Positions 25,478-33,492 of a DNA stretch of 64,000 nucleotides are shown piece after piece (positions within the stretch are counted from its first letter, which is position 1; every line of letters starts with the position of its first letter). The stretch is from Caproicibacterium argilliputei (GTDB lineage Bacteria > Bacillota > Clostridia > Oscillospirales > Acutalibacteraceae). The position numbers were made by a program, and so were the translations under genes. The notes under the pieces were generated by a model. That model had not been told where the DNA came from. It saw only the letters and a list, made by a program, of their open reading frames with translations, and ran no database searches. Where the stretch lies: positions 930,001-994,000 of the forward strand of contig NZ_CP135996.1 in the NCBI RefSeq assembly GCF_029211325.2, in the 5' to 3' direction.

Positions 25478-26422
25478 TTGCCGATTAAAATACCGGATTC
25501 TCTGCCGGCACGCGCTGTGCTGGAGAAAGAACATATCTTTGTAATGACGCACCGGCGCGCTCTGCACCAGGACATTCGCCCGCTGCGCATCGCGCTGGTG
25601 AATTTAATGCCAACGAAAATCACAACCGAAACGCAGATTTTGCGCTGCCTTGCCAATACACCGCTGCAGATTGAAGTGGATTTGGTGCAGATGGTGTCTC
25701 ACAAATCCAAGAATACGCCGGAAGACCACTTGCTTCATTTTTACGAAACCTTTGACGAAATTCAGGACCGCGTGTACGATGGCTGCATCATCACCGGTGC
25801 GCCGGTGGAACTGCTGGACTTTGAAGAGGTGGATTACTGGCCGGAGCTTTGCCGTATTTTCGAGTGGACGAAAACCAACGTGCATTCAACTTTCCATATC
25901 TGCTGGGCGGCGCAGGCGGGACTGTACTATCACTACGGGATACCCAAGTACCGCCTGCCGCAGAAAGTTTTCGGCGTGTATCCGCACCGCGCGCTGACGA
26001 AAAAGTCGCGTCTGTTCCGTGGTTTTGACGATATCTACTGGGTGCCGCATTCGCGCCAGACAGAGGTGCGCGTGGAAGATATCGAAAAAGTGCCGCAGCT
26101 GCGGCTGATGTCTGTTTCTCCGGAGGTCGGTGTGCACATCGTCGGGGATCAGGAGGGGCGGCAGTATTTTGTGATGGGACACTCCGAGTATGATGTGGAT
26201 ACTTTGGGCACCGAATACCGCAGGGATTTGGAAAAGGGTCTGCCAATTCTGATGCCGAAGCATTATTATCCGGGAAATGACCCGTCACGTGCGCCGGTCA
26301 ACAACTGGCGTGCCACTGGTCAGCTGCTGTATACCAACTGGCTCAACTACTTTGTCTATCAGACCACCCCGTTTGACTTAAATTCCCTGTGCAGTGACTC
26401 ACTGGACTGCGCGATGCTGTAA
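25478..26422 (+). CDS. metA: Homoserine O-acetyltransferase (MetA type)
   Basis: A 314-residue enzyme acylating homoserine, the first committed step of methionine synthesis. The catalytic cysteine is C142 in FHICWAAQAG, the same number as in E. coli. Residue 111 is Glu (GAPVELLDF); Glu at this position is known to give acetyl-CoA rather than succinyl-CoA specificity, while E. coli has Gly. The start is a TTG (MPIKIPDSLPA, the usual N-terminus) eight bases after AGGAGG. No S-box or T-box leader is visible. It probably shares a transcript with xpaC-telA. Confidence 0.93.
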   Translation: MPIKIPDSLPARAVLEKEHIFVMTHRRALHQDIRPLRIALVNLMPTKITTETQILRCLANTPLQIEVDLVQMVSHKSKNTPEDHLLHFYETFDEIQDRVYDGCIITGAPVELLDFEEVDYWPELCRIFEWTKTNVHSTFHICWAAQAGLYYHYGIPKYRLPQKVFGVYPHRALTKKSRLFRGFDDIYWVPHSRQTEVRVEDIEKVPQLRLMSVSPEVGVHIVGDQEGRQYFVMGHSEYDVDTLGTEYRRDLEKGLPILMPKHYYPGNDPSRAPVNNWRATGQLLYTNWLNYFVYQTTPFDLNSLCSDSLDCAML

Positions 26423-26435
26423 GGAGGTTGGCTGT

Positions 26436-26957
26436 ATGAAAACTGCGGTCTTGTATTTCAGTAAAACCGGTTATACCCAGCAGATGGCAGAGGCGGTTGC
26501 GCAGGGAATGCGGTCTGTTCCCGGTGTGCAGGCGGAAATTTTTTCATTGGAAGAAGCAGACCCGGCATATTTGCAGGAAAGCTGTGCGGTGGTGTTCGGA
26601 ACGCCGACGTATTATGCCAGTACCTGCTGGCAGATGAAGAAATGGTTTGACGAATCGCACAGCATTGTTCTCGCGGGGAAAGTTGGCGCGGCGTTTGCCA
26701 CGGCTGATTATGCGCAGGGCGGGGCAGACCTTGCCTTGCAGACGCTCCTCTGCCATATGCTGGTGAAAGGGATGCTGGTGTATTCCGGCGGTTCTGCACT
26801 CGGGCAGCCGTACATTCATTTGGGCCCAGTGTGCACGCGTGATACAAGGGAGCAGAGCAGACCCCTGTACGTCACGTTTGGAATGCGGATTGCACAAAAA
26901 GCGATGCAACTTTTTGGGCAGGAAAATGAAAGCAAAAAAATTGTAGAAAACCCTTGA
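26436..26957 (+). CDS. Flavodoxin / WrbA-like flavoprotein
   Basis: A 173-residue protein with the FMN phosphate loop YFSKTGYTQQMAE at the N-terminus and FGTPTYYASTCWQMKKWFD, typical of flavodoxin-like NAD(P)H:quinone oxidoreductases. Probable electron carrier or quinone reductase. AAGGAGG precedes the ATG at 26436, 13 bp after metA, so it is in the same operon. Its TGA stop lies inside the -35 box of the following tRNA promoter. Confidence 0.88.
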   Translation: MKTAVLYFSKTGYTQQMAEAVAQGMRSVPGVQAEIFSLEEADPAYLQESCAVVFGTPTYYASTCWQMKKWFDESHSIVLAGKVGAAFATADYAQGGADLALQTLLCHMLVKGMLVYSGGSALGQPYIHLGPVCTRDTREQSRPLYVTFGMRIAQKAMQLFGQENESKKIVENP

Positions 26958-26982
26958 CAAAACGCAGATTGCCCTGTATAAT
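26954..26982 (+). promoter_or_regulatory. Promoter of tRNA-Thr/tRNA-Tyr
   Basis: TTGACA (26954-26959) and TATAAT (26977-26982), both perfect, are separated by 17 bp. The -35 box contains the stop codon of the flavodoxin gene. Confidence 0.93.
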
Positions 26983-27005
26983 ATATTCTTGTCAGCCGGA
27001 GATAC

Positions 27006-27081
27006 GCTGGCATAGCTCAGTTGGTAGAGCAGCTGATTTGTAATCAGCAGGTCGTGAGTTCGAGTCTCTCTGCCAGCTCCA
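27006..27081 (+). tRNA. tRNA-Thr (UGU)
   Basis: The cloverleaf has acceptor GCTGGCA/TGCCAGC, anticodon stem CTGAT/ATCAG with loop containing TGT, T arm with GTTCGAGTC, discriminator T and encoded CCA. Confidence 0.97.
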
Positions 27082-27117
27082 ATCTGGCTGATAAAAGCGG
27101 CCTGCGGGCTGCAAATT

Positions 27118-27201
27118 GGAGGAGTTCCAGAGTGGTCAAATGGGGCAGACTGTAAATCTGTTGCTTCGGCTTCGATGGTTCGAATCCATCCTCCTCCACC
27201 A
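27118..27201 (+). tRNA. tRNA-Tyr (GUA)
   Basis: An 84-nt tRNA with a long variable arm typical of bacterial tRNA-Tyr. Acceptor GGAGGAG/CTCCTCC, anticodon loop CTGTAAA (GTA), T arm GGTTCGAATCC, encoded CCA. It is co-transcribed with tRNA-Thr. Confidence 0.97.
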
Positions 27202-27290
27202 CCAAATGTCCCAAAGACGAACACAGCAGAAATCATGCAATACCACTTCTTTCCCGGCGGTTTCGCCGAGAATAGATTGGTAAGCGTGGA

Positions 27291-27327
27291 AAACCGGCTC
27301 AGGATTTTTTCCTGAGCCGGTTTTTTT
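27291..27327 (+). terminator. Terminator of the tRNA-Thr/Tyr unit
   Basis: AAACCGGCTCAGG pairs with CCTGAGCCGGTTTTTTT around TTTTTT. Confidence 0.93.
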
Positions 27328-27640
27328 GTATTTTGCAAAATGTTGTAAGGTGTACAGAAAGTCCTTCCTTGCTTCGAAAATCCCCGGTCGCCTTTTCTTG
27401 CTAGAGAGGAATCTATGGGAGAGCTTTTCATGCTCCTGCTGCAAGACGGAAGTTTCATAGGTGAATAAATAGACTCACAGATTTTTACAAAATGCAAAAA
27501 ACTTTATTTTACAAAGAATCTCATATTGCGGGATAAGATTGTGCGTTTTTCCTCTACGACCCAGTTTTTGTGTGATTTTTATGACTAGTATCTAAAATAA
27601 TTGTTTATAAATTTTATTTTATTCATTGAAATTATAAAAA
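27328..27640. other. AT-rich intergenic stretch without a recognised gene
   Basis: About 310 bp with no frame that carries a ribosome site or a recognisable protein. The 3' half is very AT-rich and leads to the riboswitch promoter. Confidence 0.6.
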
Positions 27641-27645
27641 GTGGA

Positions 27646-27674
27646 TGAAATTCACGAGTCATCAATGCTATAAT
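27646..27674 (+). promoter_or_regulatory. Promoter of the riboswitch-controlled gene
   Basis: An extended -10 TGCTATAAT (27666-27674) has a poor -35 (TGAAAT at 27646-27651). It lies about 20 bp before the aptamer. Confidence 0.6.
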
Positions 27675-27693
27675 AAGATTCACAAAGATGAAA

Positions 27694-27768
27694 ATAGCAA
27701 ACCCATCAAAAGGTGGGGACGCAAAGCCACAGGTCTAATGCGGTCAGCAACGACGGCTGGGTTGCCAA
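27694..27768 (+). ncRNA. Cyclic di-GMP-I (GEMM) riboswitch
   Basis: The aptamer shows the conserved blocks GCAAACCCATC, AAAGGTGGGGACGCAAAGCC, ACAGGTCTAA, GGTCAGCAACGACGGCTGG and GTTGCC in order. The GNRA-type tetraloop, its receptor segment and the closing GCAAACC/GGTTGC stem can be traced by eye. It would sense c-di-GMP and control the STAS-like gene that starts 180 bp downstream. A candidate expression platform is GAAAACCGCAAGTTTTC (about 27829-27845) followed by a T-rich run (27852-27860). If so, the ligand affects termination; ON or OFF cannot be decided. Confidence 0.9.
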
Positions 27769-27948
27769 AATGCAGATTTGAAAATGCTGTGTTTATCCAG
27801 CTGCGTCCGCTGCCAGAAATGCGTCGCTGAAAACCGCAAGTTTTCCGTATTTGTTTTTTTCGCTTTGCAGCGGGCAAGGGTGTTGGGCAGAGAGTGCCTG
27901 CAAGCATCTTCCTACTTACAAAATTCGACTTTATAAGGAGATAGCAAA

Positions 27949-28281
27949 ATGGAAAAGTACAGTATTGTAAAGAAGGCAAATCATTTGGTCATCCGTGTGT
28001 CTGGTCATATGGATGAAGCAACTGCGGCAAAGTTTTTCCAGGAGTATAAGCAGACGATCAGCACCATTGCTCCTGCACAGACAATATTGGAAATTGACGC
28101 AAAAGAATTAAGCATTGTGACTTCGGATATGCAGGAATCCCTGAAATCCTGTCTGGCTCTGTACCAAAAAACCGGGTTTAAGCAGATTATTATGCACATG
28201 GACAAATCCAACAGCATTCTGAGTATGCAGGTTAAGAGAATTGCGGCAGCGGCAGGTTTGAGCAACTTTTCCATTGCCTGA
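27949..28281 (+). CDS. Small STAS-like protein under c-di-GMP riboswitch control
   Basis: A 110-residue single-domain protein resembling anti-sigma-factor antagonist/STAS folds: a beta-strand start (LVIRVSGHMDEATAAKFFQ), a central strand (TILEIDAKELSIVTSDMQ) where the phospho-acceptor serine loop would be, and the helix LKSCLALYQKTGF. The acceptor region has S-I-V-T-S-D. No kinase partner is adjacent. AAGGAG lies nine bases before the ATG. A strong terminator follows the gene, before the KAS III-like gene. Confidence 0.65.
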   Translation: MEKYSIVKKANHLVIRVSGHMDEATAAKFFQEYKQTISTIAPAQTILEIDAKELSIVTSDMQESLKSCLALYQKTGFKQIIMHMDKSNSILSMQVKRIAAAAGLSNFSIA

Positions 28282-28299
28282 CTTGTGATTTTTGCGCAC

Positions 28300-28344
28300 A
28301 GGATATTCTTTTCTTATAGCATTAAGAAAAGAATATCCTTTTTT
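28300..28344 (+). terminator. Strong terminator between STAS-like and KAS III-like genes
   Basis: AGGATATTCTTTTCTTA pairs without mismatch with TAAGAAAAGAATATCCT, a 17-bp stem followed by TTTTT. The downstream gene has no obvious promoter, so some read-through or an unseen promoter is needed. Confidence 0.9.
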
Positions 28345-28360
28345 AAAATCTGCAAAGAAG

Positions 28361-29359
28361 GTGTATCCCATTTTTCATTTTAAAATTTGCGGAATCGAGG
28401 TTCAACACGGAGATCTTGTGGAGGACAACGAAAAATATATCGCACACTTTAAGGAACGCGGGAAAGATGTCGAGCATTTTTTTCGCGATGTTTACGGGCG
28501 GGACAAGCGGTACCGCATTGACCTGACCAAGGAAAGCAGTCTGACGCTGGCAACGGCTGCTGCAAAAAAAGTTTTAAAGAACACCGGCATAACCGGCAGT
28601 GCGTTGGATATGATCCTTTTTTCCAGTCAGCTTCCCGAATACGTTGCGCCGCCGAGTTCGGTTCTGGTTCACTATGCGGTGGGTGGCAAAACCGACTGCA
28701 TCTGTTATGATATCAACGTGGATTGCACCGGTTTGTCAACTGCACTGGAATCTGCGGCAAAGTATATGTCAGTCAGCGAAAATGTCAACAAAGTTATGCT
28801 TGTGGGCTGCGACCTCATCAGCATGATTGCTGACCCGGAGTGCGAGTACAGCTACGGGATTTACGGGGATGCCGCCTGTGCACTGATTCTGGAGAAAACA
28901 GAAGAAGACTGCGGTCTGCAGGATTCAAAGCTTTGGGTAAATTCGGATGAACACGCGGACATTGTTTTTCCGGGCTGCGGTTTTTCCAAGCTGTTTCAGG
29001 TAGAGGACCGAAGCGAACTGCTCCTGCGCTGGAATCCGGACGCCACCGTGAATCTTGAGGATGCTTCGGAACACATCCTGCAGCTGCTTCAGAAAAACCA
29101 TTTGTCTGTCGATGATGTTAAAATGTTCTGCTGCTCACAGTCGGTTTATCTGTTTCTGCAAAAACTTCGCGCACTGCTTTCGATGGAGGAAAGCCAAAGT
29201 TTGTATGTCGGCGATGAGTACGGCTATACCGGCACAACCAGTCCGTTCATTGTCCTGTGGAAATCTATTCAGCAGGGTATGGTCAAAAAAGGGGATTATG
29301 TGGTTATTTGGACCATTGGCTCCGGACGGACCAATATTGTATTGTTACTTAAATTGTAA
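28361..29359 (+). CDS. KAS III (FabH)-like protein lacking catalytic His and Asn
   Basis: About 332 residues with the fold markers of beta-ketoacyl-ACP synthase III: N-terminal FKICGIEVQ, the cysteine block INVDCTGLSTALE (C122) and YGIYGDAACALILE. FabH normally has His in HQAN and Asn in GNTSAAS; here the equivalent segments read CSQSVYLFLQK and GYTGTTSPFI, so both catalytic residues appear replaced. Typical condensing or malonyl decarboxylation activity is therefore doubtful, though acyl transfer through the cysteine may remain. The start is unclear: GTG at 28361 follows AAAGAAG, and an earlier TTG at 28292 would run through the terminator. It lies downstream of the c-di-GMP-controlled STAS gene. 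Confidence 0.75.
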   Translation: MYPIFHFKICGIEVQHGDLVEDNEKYIAHFKERGKDVEHFFRDVYGRDKRYRIDLTKESSLTLATAAAKKVLKNTGITGSALDMILFSSQLPEYVAPPSSVLVHYAVGGKTDCICYDINVDCTGLSTALESAAKYMSVSENVNKVMLVGCDLISMIADPECEYSYGIYGDAACALILEKTEEDCGLQDSKLWVNSDEHADIVFPGCGFSKLFQVEDRSELLLRWNPDATVNLEDASEHILQLLQKNHLSVDDVKMFCCSQSVYLFLQKLRALLSMEESQSLYVGDEYGYTGTTSPFIVLWKSIQQGMVKKGDYVVIWTIGSGRTNIVLLLKL

Positions 29360-29509
29360 AGGAATTCGGAAGGAAAAGGAACTGCTGCAAGCAGAATTTT
29401 GTGAAAAACTGCGGATTTATGTTTCCTTTATGGGAATTGAGCTCTTATGAATACAGCAATTGTACCGGTAAAAGGAATGTGGAGGGTCTGATTCTCTGCG
29501 ATTTTGCCC

Positions 29510-29539
29510 TTGCGGAGCCGCTGTAAAATCTGCTATACT
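29510..29539 (+). promoter_or_regulatory. Promoter of the antiporter gene
   Basis: TTGCGG (29510-29515) and an extended -10 TGCTATACT (29531-29539) are separated by 18 bp. Confidence 0.6.
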
Positions 29540-29545
29540 ATTTAC

Positions 29546-29643
29546 ATACAACAAAATGATGGTATACGGTTGGGCGGCTGGTTGCCGCTTTCAAGAATCA
29601 GCTTCTTGGGTGGGAAGTCCTGTTTGGGCTTCCCACTTTTTTT
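29546..29643 (+). promoter_or_regulatory. Structured leader ending in a terminator before the antiporter gene (candidate riboswitch)
   Basis: The leader of about 120 nt has hairpin GCGGC-TGGTT-GCCGC (29574-29588), hairpin CAAGAA-TCAGC-TTCTTG (29592-29608) and a terminator with arms GTGGGAAG/CTTCCCAC plus seven T (29610-29643), all before the start codon. Premature termination upstream of an ion-transporter gene is typical of ion-sensing riboswitches such as the Na+ or Li+ classes. The class is a guess; only the structure is seen. Confidence 0.6.
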
Positions 29644-29665
29644 CTATCAAAAAAGGATTGGATGT

Positions 29666-30835
29666 GTGAATATGGAGAAAACGTTACTGGATCTTGTATT
29701 GCTTTTAACAGCCACTAAAATCGGCGGGCTTATCAGCCGCAAGCTGAAAATGCCGGAAGTGCTTGGTGCGCTGCTGGCAGGTGTGGTTCTTGGCCCTATG
29801 CTGCTTCATGTGGTGCAGTATGACGACAGCATCAAGCTTCTTTCGGACTTAGGCGTTATCATGCTGATGTTCCTTGCGGGGCTTGAAACCAACTGGGAAC
29901 AGTTCAAAAAAGCCGGCAAGTCCTCTGCTGTTATTGCACTGTCCGGTGTCCTTATCCCGCTGGTTTTGGGCGCGCTGAGTGCTTATCTGTTCTTTCAGGA
30001 TACCACAGAAGACATTTTCCTTGGCATCATTCTGTCCGCTACCAGTGTCAGCATTACAGTAGAAACGCTGACGGAGCTCGGCAAGTTAAACTCAAAACCG
30101 GGCATCCATATCCTTGGCGCCGCGGTGATTGATGATATTCTGGGACTTGTGCTCATTTCCGTCTTGCTTTCCGTCAAGAACGGCAGCGGCAGTTCGCTGA
30201 TTTTTACCGGACTGAAAATTGTTCTGTTCTGTTTGGCTGGGGTTCTGGCAATTGTTTTTTTGCCGAACTTTCTCAATCGATTGCTCAAAGACGCGCAGCC
30301 GGGGTATGCATTTTTCACGTTTTCACTTGCTGCTGTTCTGCTGGTTGCTTTTGCCGCCGAAAGTCTTGGCATTGCCTCGATCACCGGCGCATACCTTTGC
30401 GGGCTGTTGTTTTCGCAGCTGAAGCATAAGGAATATCTGGAGCGGAATGTGAAAGTCCTTTCTTCCGGATTTCTTTCTCCCATTTTCTTCGCAAGCGTGG
30501 GACTGGAGGCAACTTTCACCGGTTTCAACAGCAAGGTGGTGCTCATTACGGCTGTAATGTTTGTTGTTGCCGTCATCGGAAAAGTCATTGGCTGCAGTGG
30601 TGCGGCGCGGCTTTTTCACTTGCGCCGCAGTGAGTCGGTGCAAATCGGTATCGGCATGATTTCGCGTGGCGAGGTGGCAATTATTACGGCCAATATTGGG
30701 CTGCAGAATCACATTATCACGCAGGAGGTCTTCATTCCCACCATTTTAGTGGTGCTGCTCACCACTGTTCTGACACCGGTTCTGCTGAAAGTCGTATTCA
30801 ACCACAAGACGGAAATGCGGTTGGATGCAGCATGA
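29666..30835 (+). CDS. Cation:proton antiporter (CPA2 / KefB-NapA type)
   Basis: A 389-residue integral membrane protein with about 12 helices. Family motifs are LKMPEVLGALLAGVVLGP, MLMFLAGLETNWEQFKK, ATSVSITVETL (helix 4 unwinding region), GAAVIDDILGLVL (the ion-binding aspartate pair in helix 5) and GIGMISRGEVAII. DD suggests an electrogenic Na+/H+ or K+/H+ exchanger. It has no C-terminal TrkA-N domain. GTG at 29666 is 8 bases after AAAAGGA; the ATG at 29672 is an alternative. Regulation is probably through the leader terminator upstream. Confidence 0.92.
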   Translation: MNMEKTLLDLVLLLTATKIGGLISRKLKMPEVLGALLAGVVLGPMLLHVVQYDDSIKLLSDLGVIMLMFLAGLETNWEQFKKAGKSSAVIALSGVLIPLVLGALSAYLFFQDTTEDIFLGIILSATSVSITVETLTELGKLNSKPGIHILGAAVIDDILGLVLISVLLSVKNGSGSSLIFTGLKIVLFCLAGVLAIVFLPNFLNRLLKDAQPGYAFFTFSLAAVLLVAFAAESLGIASITGAYLCGLLFSQLKHKEYLERNVKVLSSGFLSPIFFASVGLEATFTGFNSKVVLITAVMFVVAVIGKVIGCSGAARLFHLRRSESVQIGIGMISRGEVAIITANIGLQNHIITQEVFIPTILVVLLTTVLTPVLLKVVFNHKTEMRLDAA

Positions 30836-30995
30836 AAAAAATCTTTTCGCAAGCAGCGGAGCAGTGCATGGCGGTTCGGCGTGCCGGGAAAAATCAGCGA
30901 ATCTGCCTTTTTAAGAATCCTGAAAGAAATAGCTGTGTAAGTGCCGACTGCTGCGTTATCGGATAAAGTGATAACAAACTATAGGAATTCTGAAT

Positions 30996-31024
30996 TTTAC
31001 AGGGCTGCGTTTTCCCCGTATACT
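30996..31024 (+). promoter_or_regulatory. Promoter of the MetE-like gene
   Basis: TTTACA (30996-31001) and TATACT (31019-31024) are separated by 17 bp. ACAGGGC (30999-31005) is complementary to GCCCTGT (31048-31054) just before the ribosome site, but no S-box or T-box sequence is visible. Confidence 0.6.
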
Positions 31025-31077
31025 TATAAGAAAGGTAAATTGAAAATGCCCTGTGCATTCGGAAAGGACAGAAGAAA

Positions 31078-32193
31078 ATGGCAAAAACAGATACAGCACC
31101 ATTTCGTGCGGATATTGTCGGGAGCTTTTTGCGTCCGGCGTCGTTAAAACAAGCGCGCGCGGATTATGCGCAGAACAAAATCAGCCTGCAGCAGCTGCGG
31201 GCGGCGGAGGACGCGGCCATTCGCGATCTGGTTCAAAAGGAAAAGGAAGTGGGTCTGCAGGCCGTTACAGACGGAGAGTTCCGCCGCCGCTACTGGCACT
31301 TGGATTTTCTTGCGGCACTGGATGGCGTGGAAGAGGTCAAGGCGGAGCATTGGTCCGTTGCTTTTAAAGACCGCCAACCGAAAGCGGCAACCCTGAAAAT
31401 CACCGGAAAGGTTGACTTTGGCAGCCATCCGTTTTTGGAGCATTTCCGCTTTCTGCAGAGCATTGCAGAGGGAACGCTCTGCAAGATGACCATTCCGTCG
31501 CCCTCCATGCTGCACTTGATTTGCTGTGTGCGCGAGGAGCATTATCAGCCGATTTCCTTGTATCAGGACCAGCAGGCGCTGTTTCAGGACATCGCGACTG
31601 CATATCAGAAAGCAGTTCGCGCGTTCTATGACGCTGGCTGCCGGTATCTGCAGCTGGATGACACGTCATGGGGAGAATTTTGTGACCAGGAGAAACGGAA
31701 AGCGTATGCGGCGCGCGGACTGAACCTTGATGAAATTGCGCGTGCGTATGTGCGGGTCATCAATCAGATATTGGAAGCGAAACCAGATGACATGGTCATT
31801 ACTATGCATATCTGCCGGGGCAATTTCCGCTCCACCTGGTTTTCTTCCGGCGGATATGAGCCGGTTGCGGAGATTCTGTTTGGCGGCTGCCATGTCGATG
31901 GGTTTTTCCTGGAATATGATTCCGACCGTGCAGGCAGTTTTGAACCGCTGCGCTTTATCCAAAATCAAAAAGTCGTGCTTGGCTTGATTACTTCTAAGTA
32001 TCCGCAGCTGGAAAAGGAAGCGGATGTGCGCCGGCGTGTGGAAGAAGCATCCCAGTATGTGAAGCTGGATCAGCTTTGCCTCAGCCCGCAGTGCGGCTTT
32101 TCTTCCACCGAAGAGGGCAATCTGATGACCGAGGAGCAGCAGTGGGAAAAAGTGCGTTTCGTAAAAAAGGTCGCGGCACAAATCTGGCCGTAA
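31078..32193 (+). CDS. MetE C-terminal-domain methyltransferase (YxjG/YxjH type)
   Basis: A 371-residue protein of the cobalamin-independent methionine synthase catalytic-domain family, lacking the MetE N-terminal half. It has the N-terminal DIVGSFLRP, TDGEFRRRYWHLDF, QLDDTSWGEF and the zinc-binding HICRGN, with a further Cys in SPQCGFSS. Bacillus YxjG/YxjH are S-box-controlled relatives implicated in methionine recycling. Methyl donor and acceptor here are unproven. It may complement the MetA step at 25478. A terminator shared with pucR follows. Confidence 0.88.
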   Translation: MAKTDTAPFRADIVGSFLRPASLKQARADYAQNKISLQQLRAAEDAAIRDLVQKEKEVGLQAVTDGEFRRRYWHLDFLAALDGVEEVKAEHWSVAFKDRQPKAATLKITGKVDFGSHPFLEHFRFLQSIAEGTLCKMTIPSPSMLHLICCVREEHYQPISLYQDQQALFQDIATAYQKAVRAFYDAGCRYLQLDDTSWGEFCDQEKRKAYAARGLNLDEIARAYVRVINQILEAKPDDMVITMHICRGNFRSTWFSSGGYEPVAEILFGGCHVDGFFLEYDSDRAGSFEPLRFIQNQKVVLGLITSKYPQLEKEADVRRRVEEASQYVKLDQLCLSPQCGFSSTEEGNLMTEEQQWEKVRFVKKVAAQIWP

Positions 32194-32213
32194 GGCAGCG
32201 TCTGAAACTAAAA

Positions 32214-32258
32214 AAAGCGGCGGTACCGTCCTTTGGGGTGGGCGCCGCCTTTCTTTTT
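32214..32258. terminator. Terminator between MetE-like and pucR genes
   Basis: AAAGCGGCGG and GCGCCGCCTTT pair imperfectly around a GC-rich loop, followed by CTTTTTG. The genes are convergent. Confidence 0.6.
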
Positions 32259-32328
32259 GTATCTTTCGTACGGTGCACGAAACGGTTGCCGCTGCGCGGG
32301 CAGCCGGAATGTGCCTTGCCAGCTTCTG

Positions 32329-33447
32329 TTAAATGGAAAGGTACTCCCGAATATAAAAGGAAAGCAGCAGTTCCAGCTTTTCTGTTGCGTCCGAAAAATC
32401 CGTGTGCAGCAGTTCTTTGATTTTTTGAATCCGGTAAACCAGTGTGTTGCGGTGCATATGCAGCTGTGCGGAAGCGCGCAGCAGGCTGCAGTCTGCCTGC
32501 AGGTACACTTTCAGTGTTTCGAGGTAGGTGGTGTTTCGCTTCTGGTCGTACTGCTCCAGCACGCCCAGGTGCTCCTGTGCGTAGGTCTGCAAAAAGGCGG
32601 GGTTATCTATATGAAACAGCAGGCGGAGCGGCCCCAACTGCGCAAATTGCAGCAGGGGCTGCTTCCAGAACTGCGCTGCCGCAAGCGCAAACCGCGCGCA
32701 TTTGTAAGACAGCGCCAGATTTGCAAGGCTTTCCGCCGTGACGCCAATGCCCAGAGAGATGCTGTCACAGTAGCAGATGGTGTCGCTGCAGTCGTGCAGA
32801 AAGGTTTTGGGAACCGGCAGGCGCAGAATGAGTATGTGCAGATTGTCTTTTTGCAGCAGATGGTAGTAGTAGCCGTAAGCGTTCAGCGCAGAGGTAATCT
32901 GCATGGGCGCAGGCAGCCCGCTGACAGCCAGTACCTGATAGGCGCAGTCGGTGGGGAAGCCGGTTTGGTTGAGCAGACGCAGCGGCTTTTCCGGGGTGGC
33001 GGCGCCATCCAGCAGGGCTTGAAAAGCTGTGTCAATCTGATCTTCCCGACGGTTTTCGTTTAAAAACAGCCGGCAGAGATCCTGCATGATGTCTGCCAGA
33101 TGCATTTCCCATGGCATGACAAACAGAGGAAAGCGGTTCATCTCGCAAAACGCAAGGATGTCCGGCCCAACGTCGGTTTCCTGCAGGTATTTGCCGGTGT
33201 TGAGGATGGCGCCGCTGCAGTTTTCCAGTACCAGCAGCCGCAGAAACTCCTGCAGGGTGGTTCCACTCTGGGTGAACAGTCCGGTTGTGATGATCAGCTC
33301 GCCGCCCTTTAAAAAGGAAAAATTCTGTGCATCCTCCGCCAGATACAGCCAGGACGCAGTGTTGCAAAGACCGCTTTTGCCGCCCAGCAGCCGCAGTTGG
33401 TATTTCTCTTTGGTCAGTTGGTACAGTTCTGCAATTTGTGTCTGCAT
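32329..33447 (-). CDS. PucR family transcriptional regulator
   Basis: A 372-residue regulator. The N-terminal purine-catabolism-type domain (LAEDAQNFSFLKGGELIITTGL) spans about residues 1-125. A central GGDEF-like/CdaR-like region follows, and the C-terminal HTH_30 is seen at 318-345 (LLRASAQLHMHRNTLVYRIQKI). PucR regulators usually act on nearby nitrogen-compound catabolic genes. The divergent aminotransferase gene is the obvious target, and two adjacent palindromes lie between them. AAAGGAGCG precedes the ATG. Confidence 0.9.
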   Translation of the reverse strand: MQTQIAELYQLTKEKYQLRLLGGKSGLCNTASWLYLAEDAQNFSFLKGGELIITTGLFTQSGTTLQEFLRLLVLENCSGAILNTGKYLQETDVGPDILAFCEMNRFPLFVMPWEMHLADIMQDLCRLFLNENRREDQIDTAFQALLDGAATPEKPLRLLNQTGFPTDCAYQVLAVSGLPAPMQITSALNAYGYYYHLLQKDNLHILILRLPVPKTFLHDCSDTICYCDSISLGIGVTAESLANLALSYKCARFALAAAQFWKQPLLQFAQLGPLRLLFHIDNPAFLQTYAQEHLGVLEQYDQKRNTTYLETLKVYLQADCSLLRASAQLHMHRNTLVYRIQKIKELLHTDFSDATEKLELLLSFYIREYLSI

Positions 33448-33492
33448 AAAAACGCTCCTTTCCTGTGATTCTCTTCAGCATAACAGATTTTT

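Noticed and set aside
27645..27830. Small protein gene of about 61 codons
   Set aside because: It runs straight through the c-di-GMP aptamer; the RNA explains the conservation.
28292..28360. Extended N-terminus of the KAS III-like protein
   Set aside because: The extra 23 codons would be read through the 17-bp terminator stem and give a repeat-like peptide; FabH similarity starts after it.
30836..31077. S-box before the MetE-like gene
   Set aside because: The 240-bp region has a promoter and a short complementary pair but none of the S-box core sequences.
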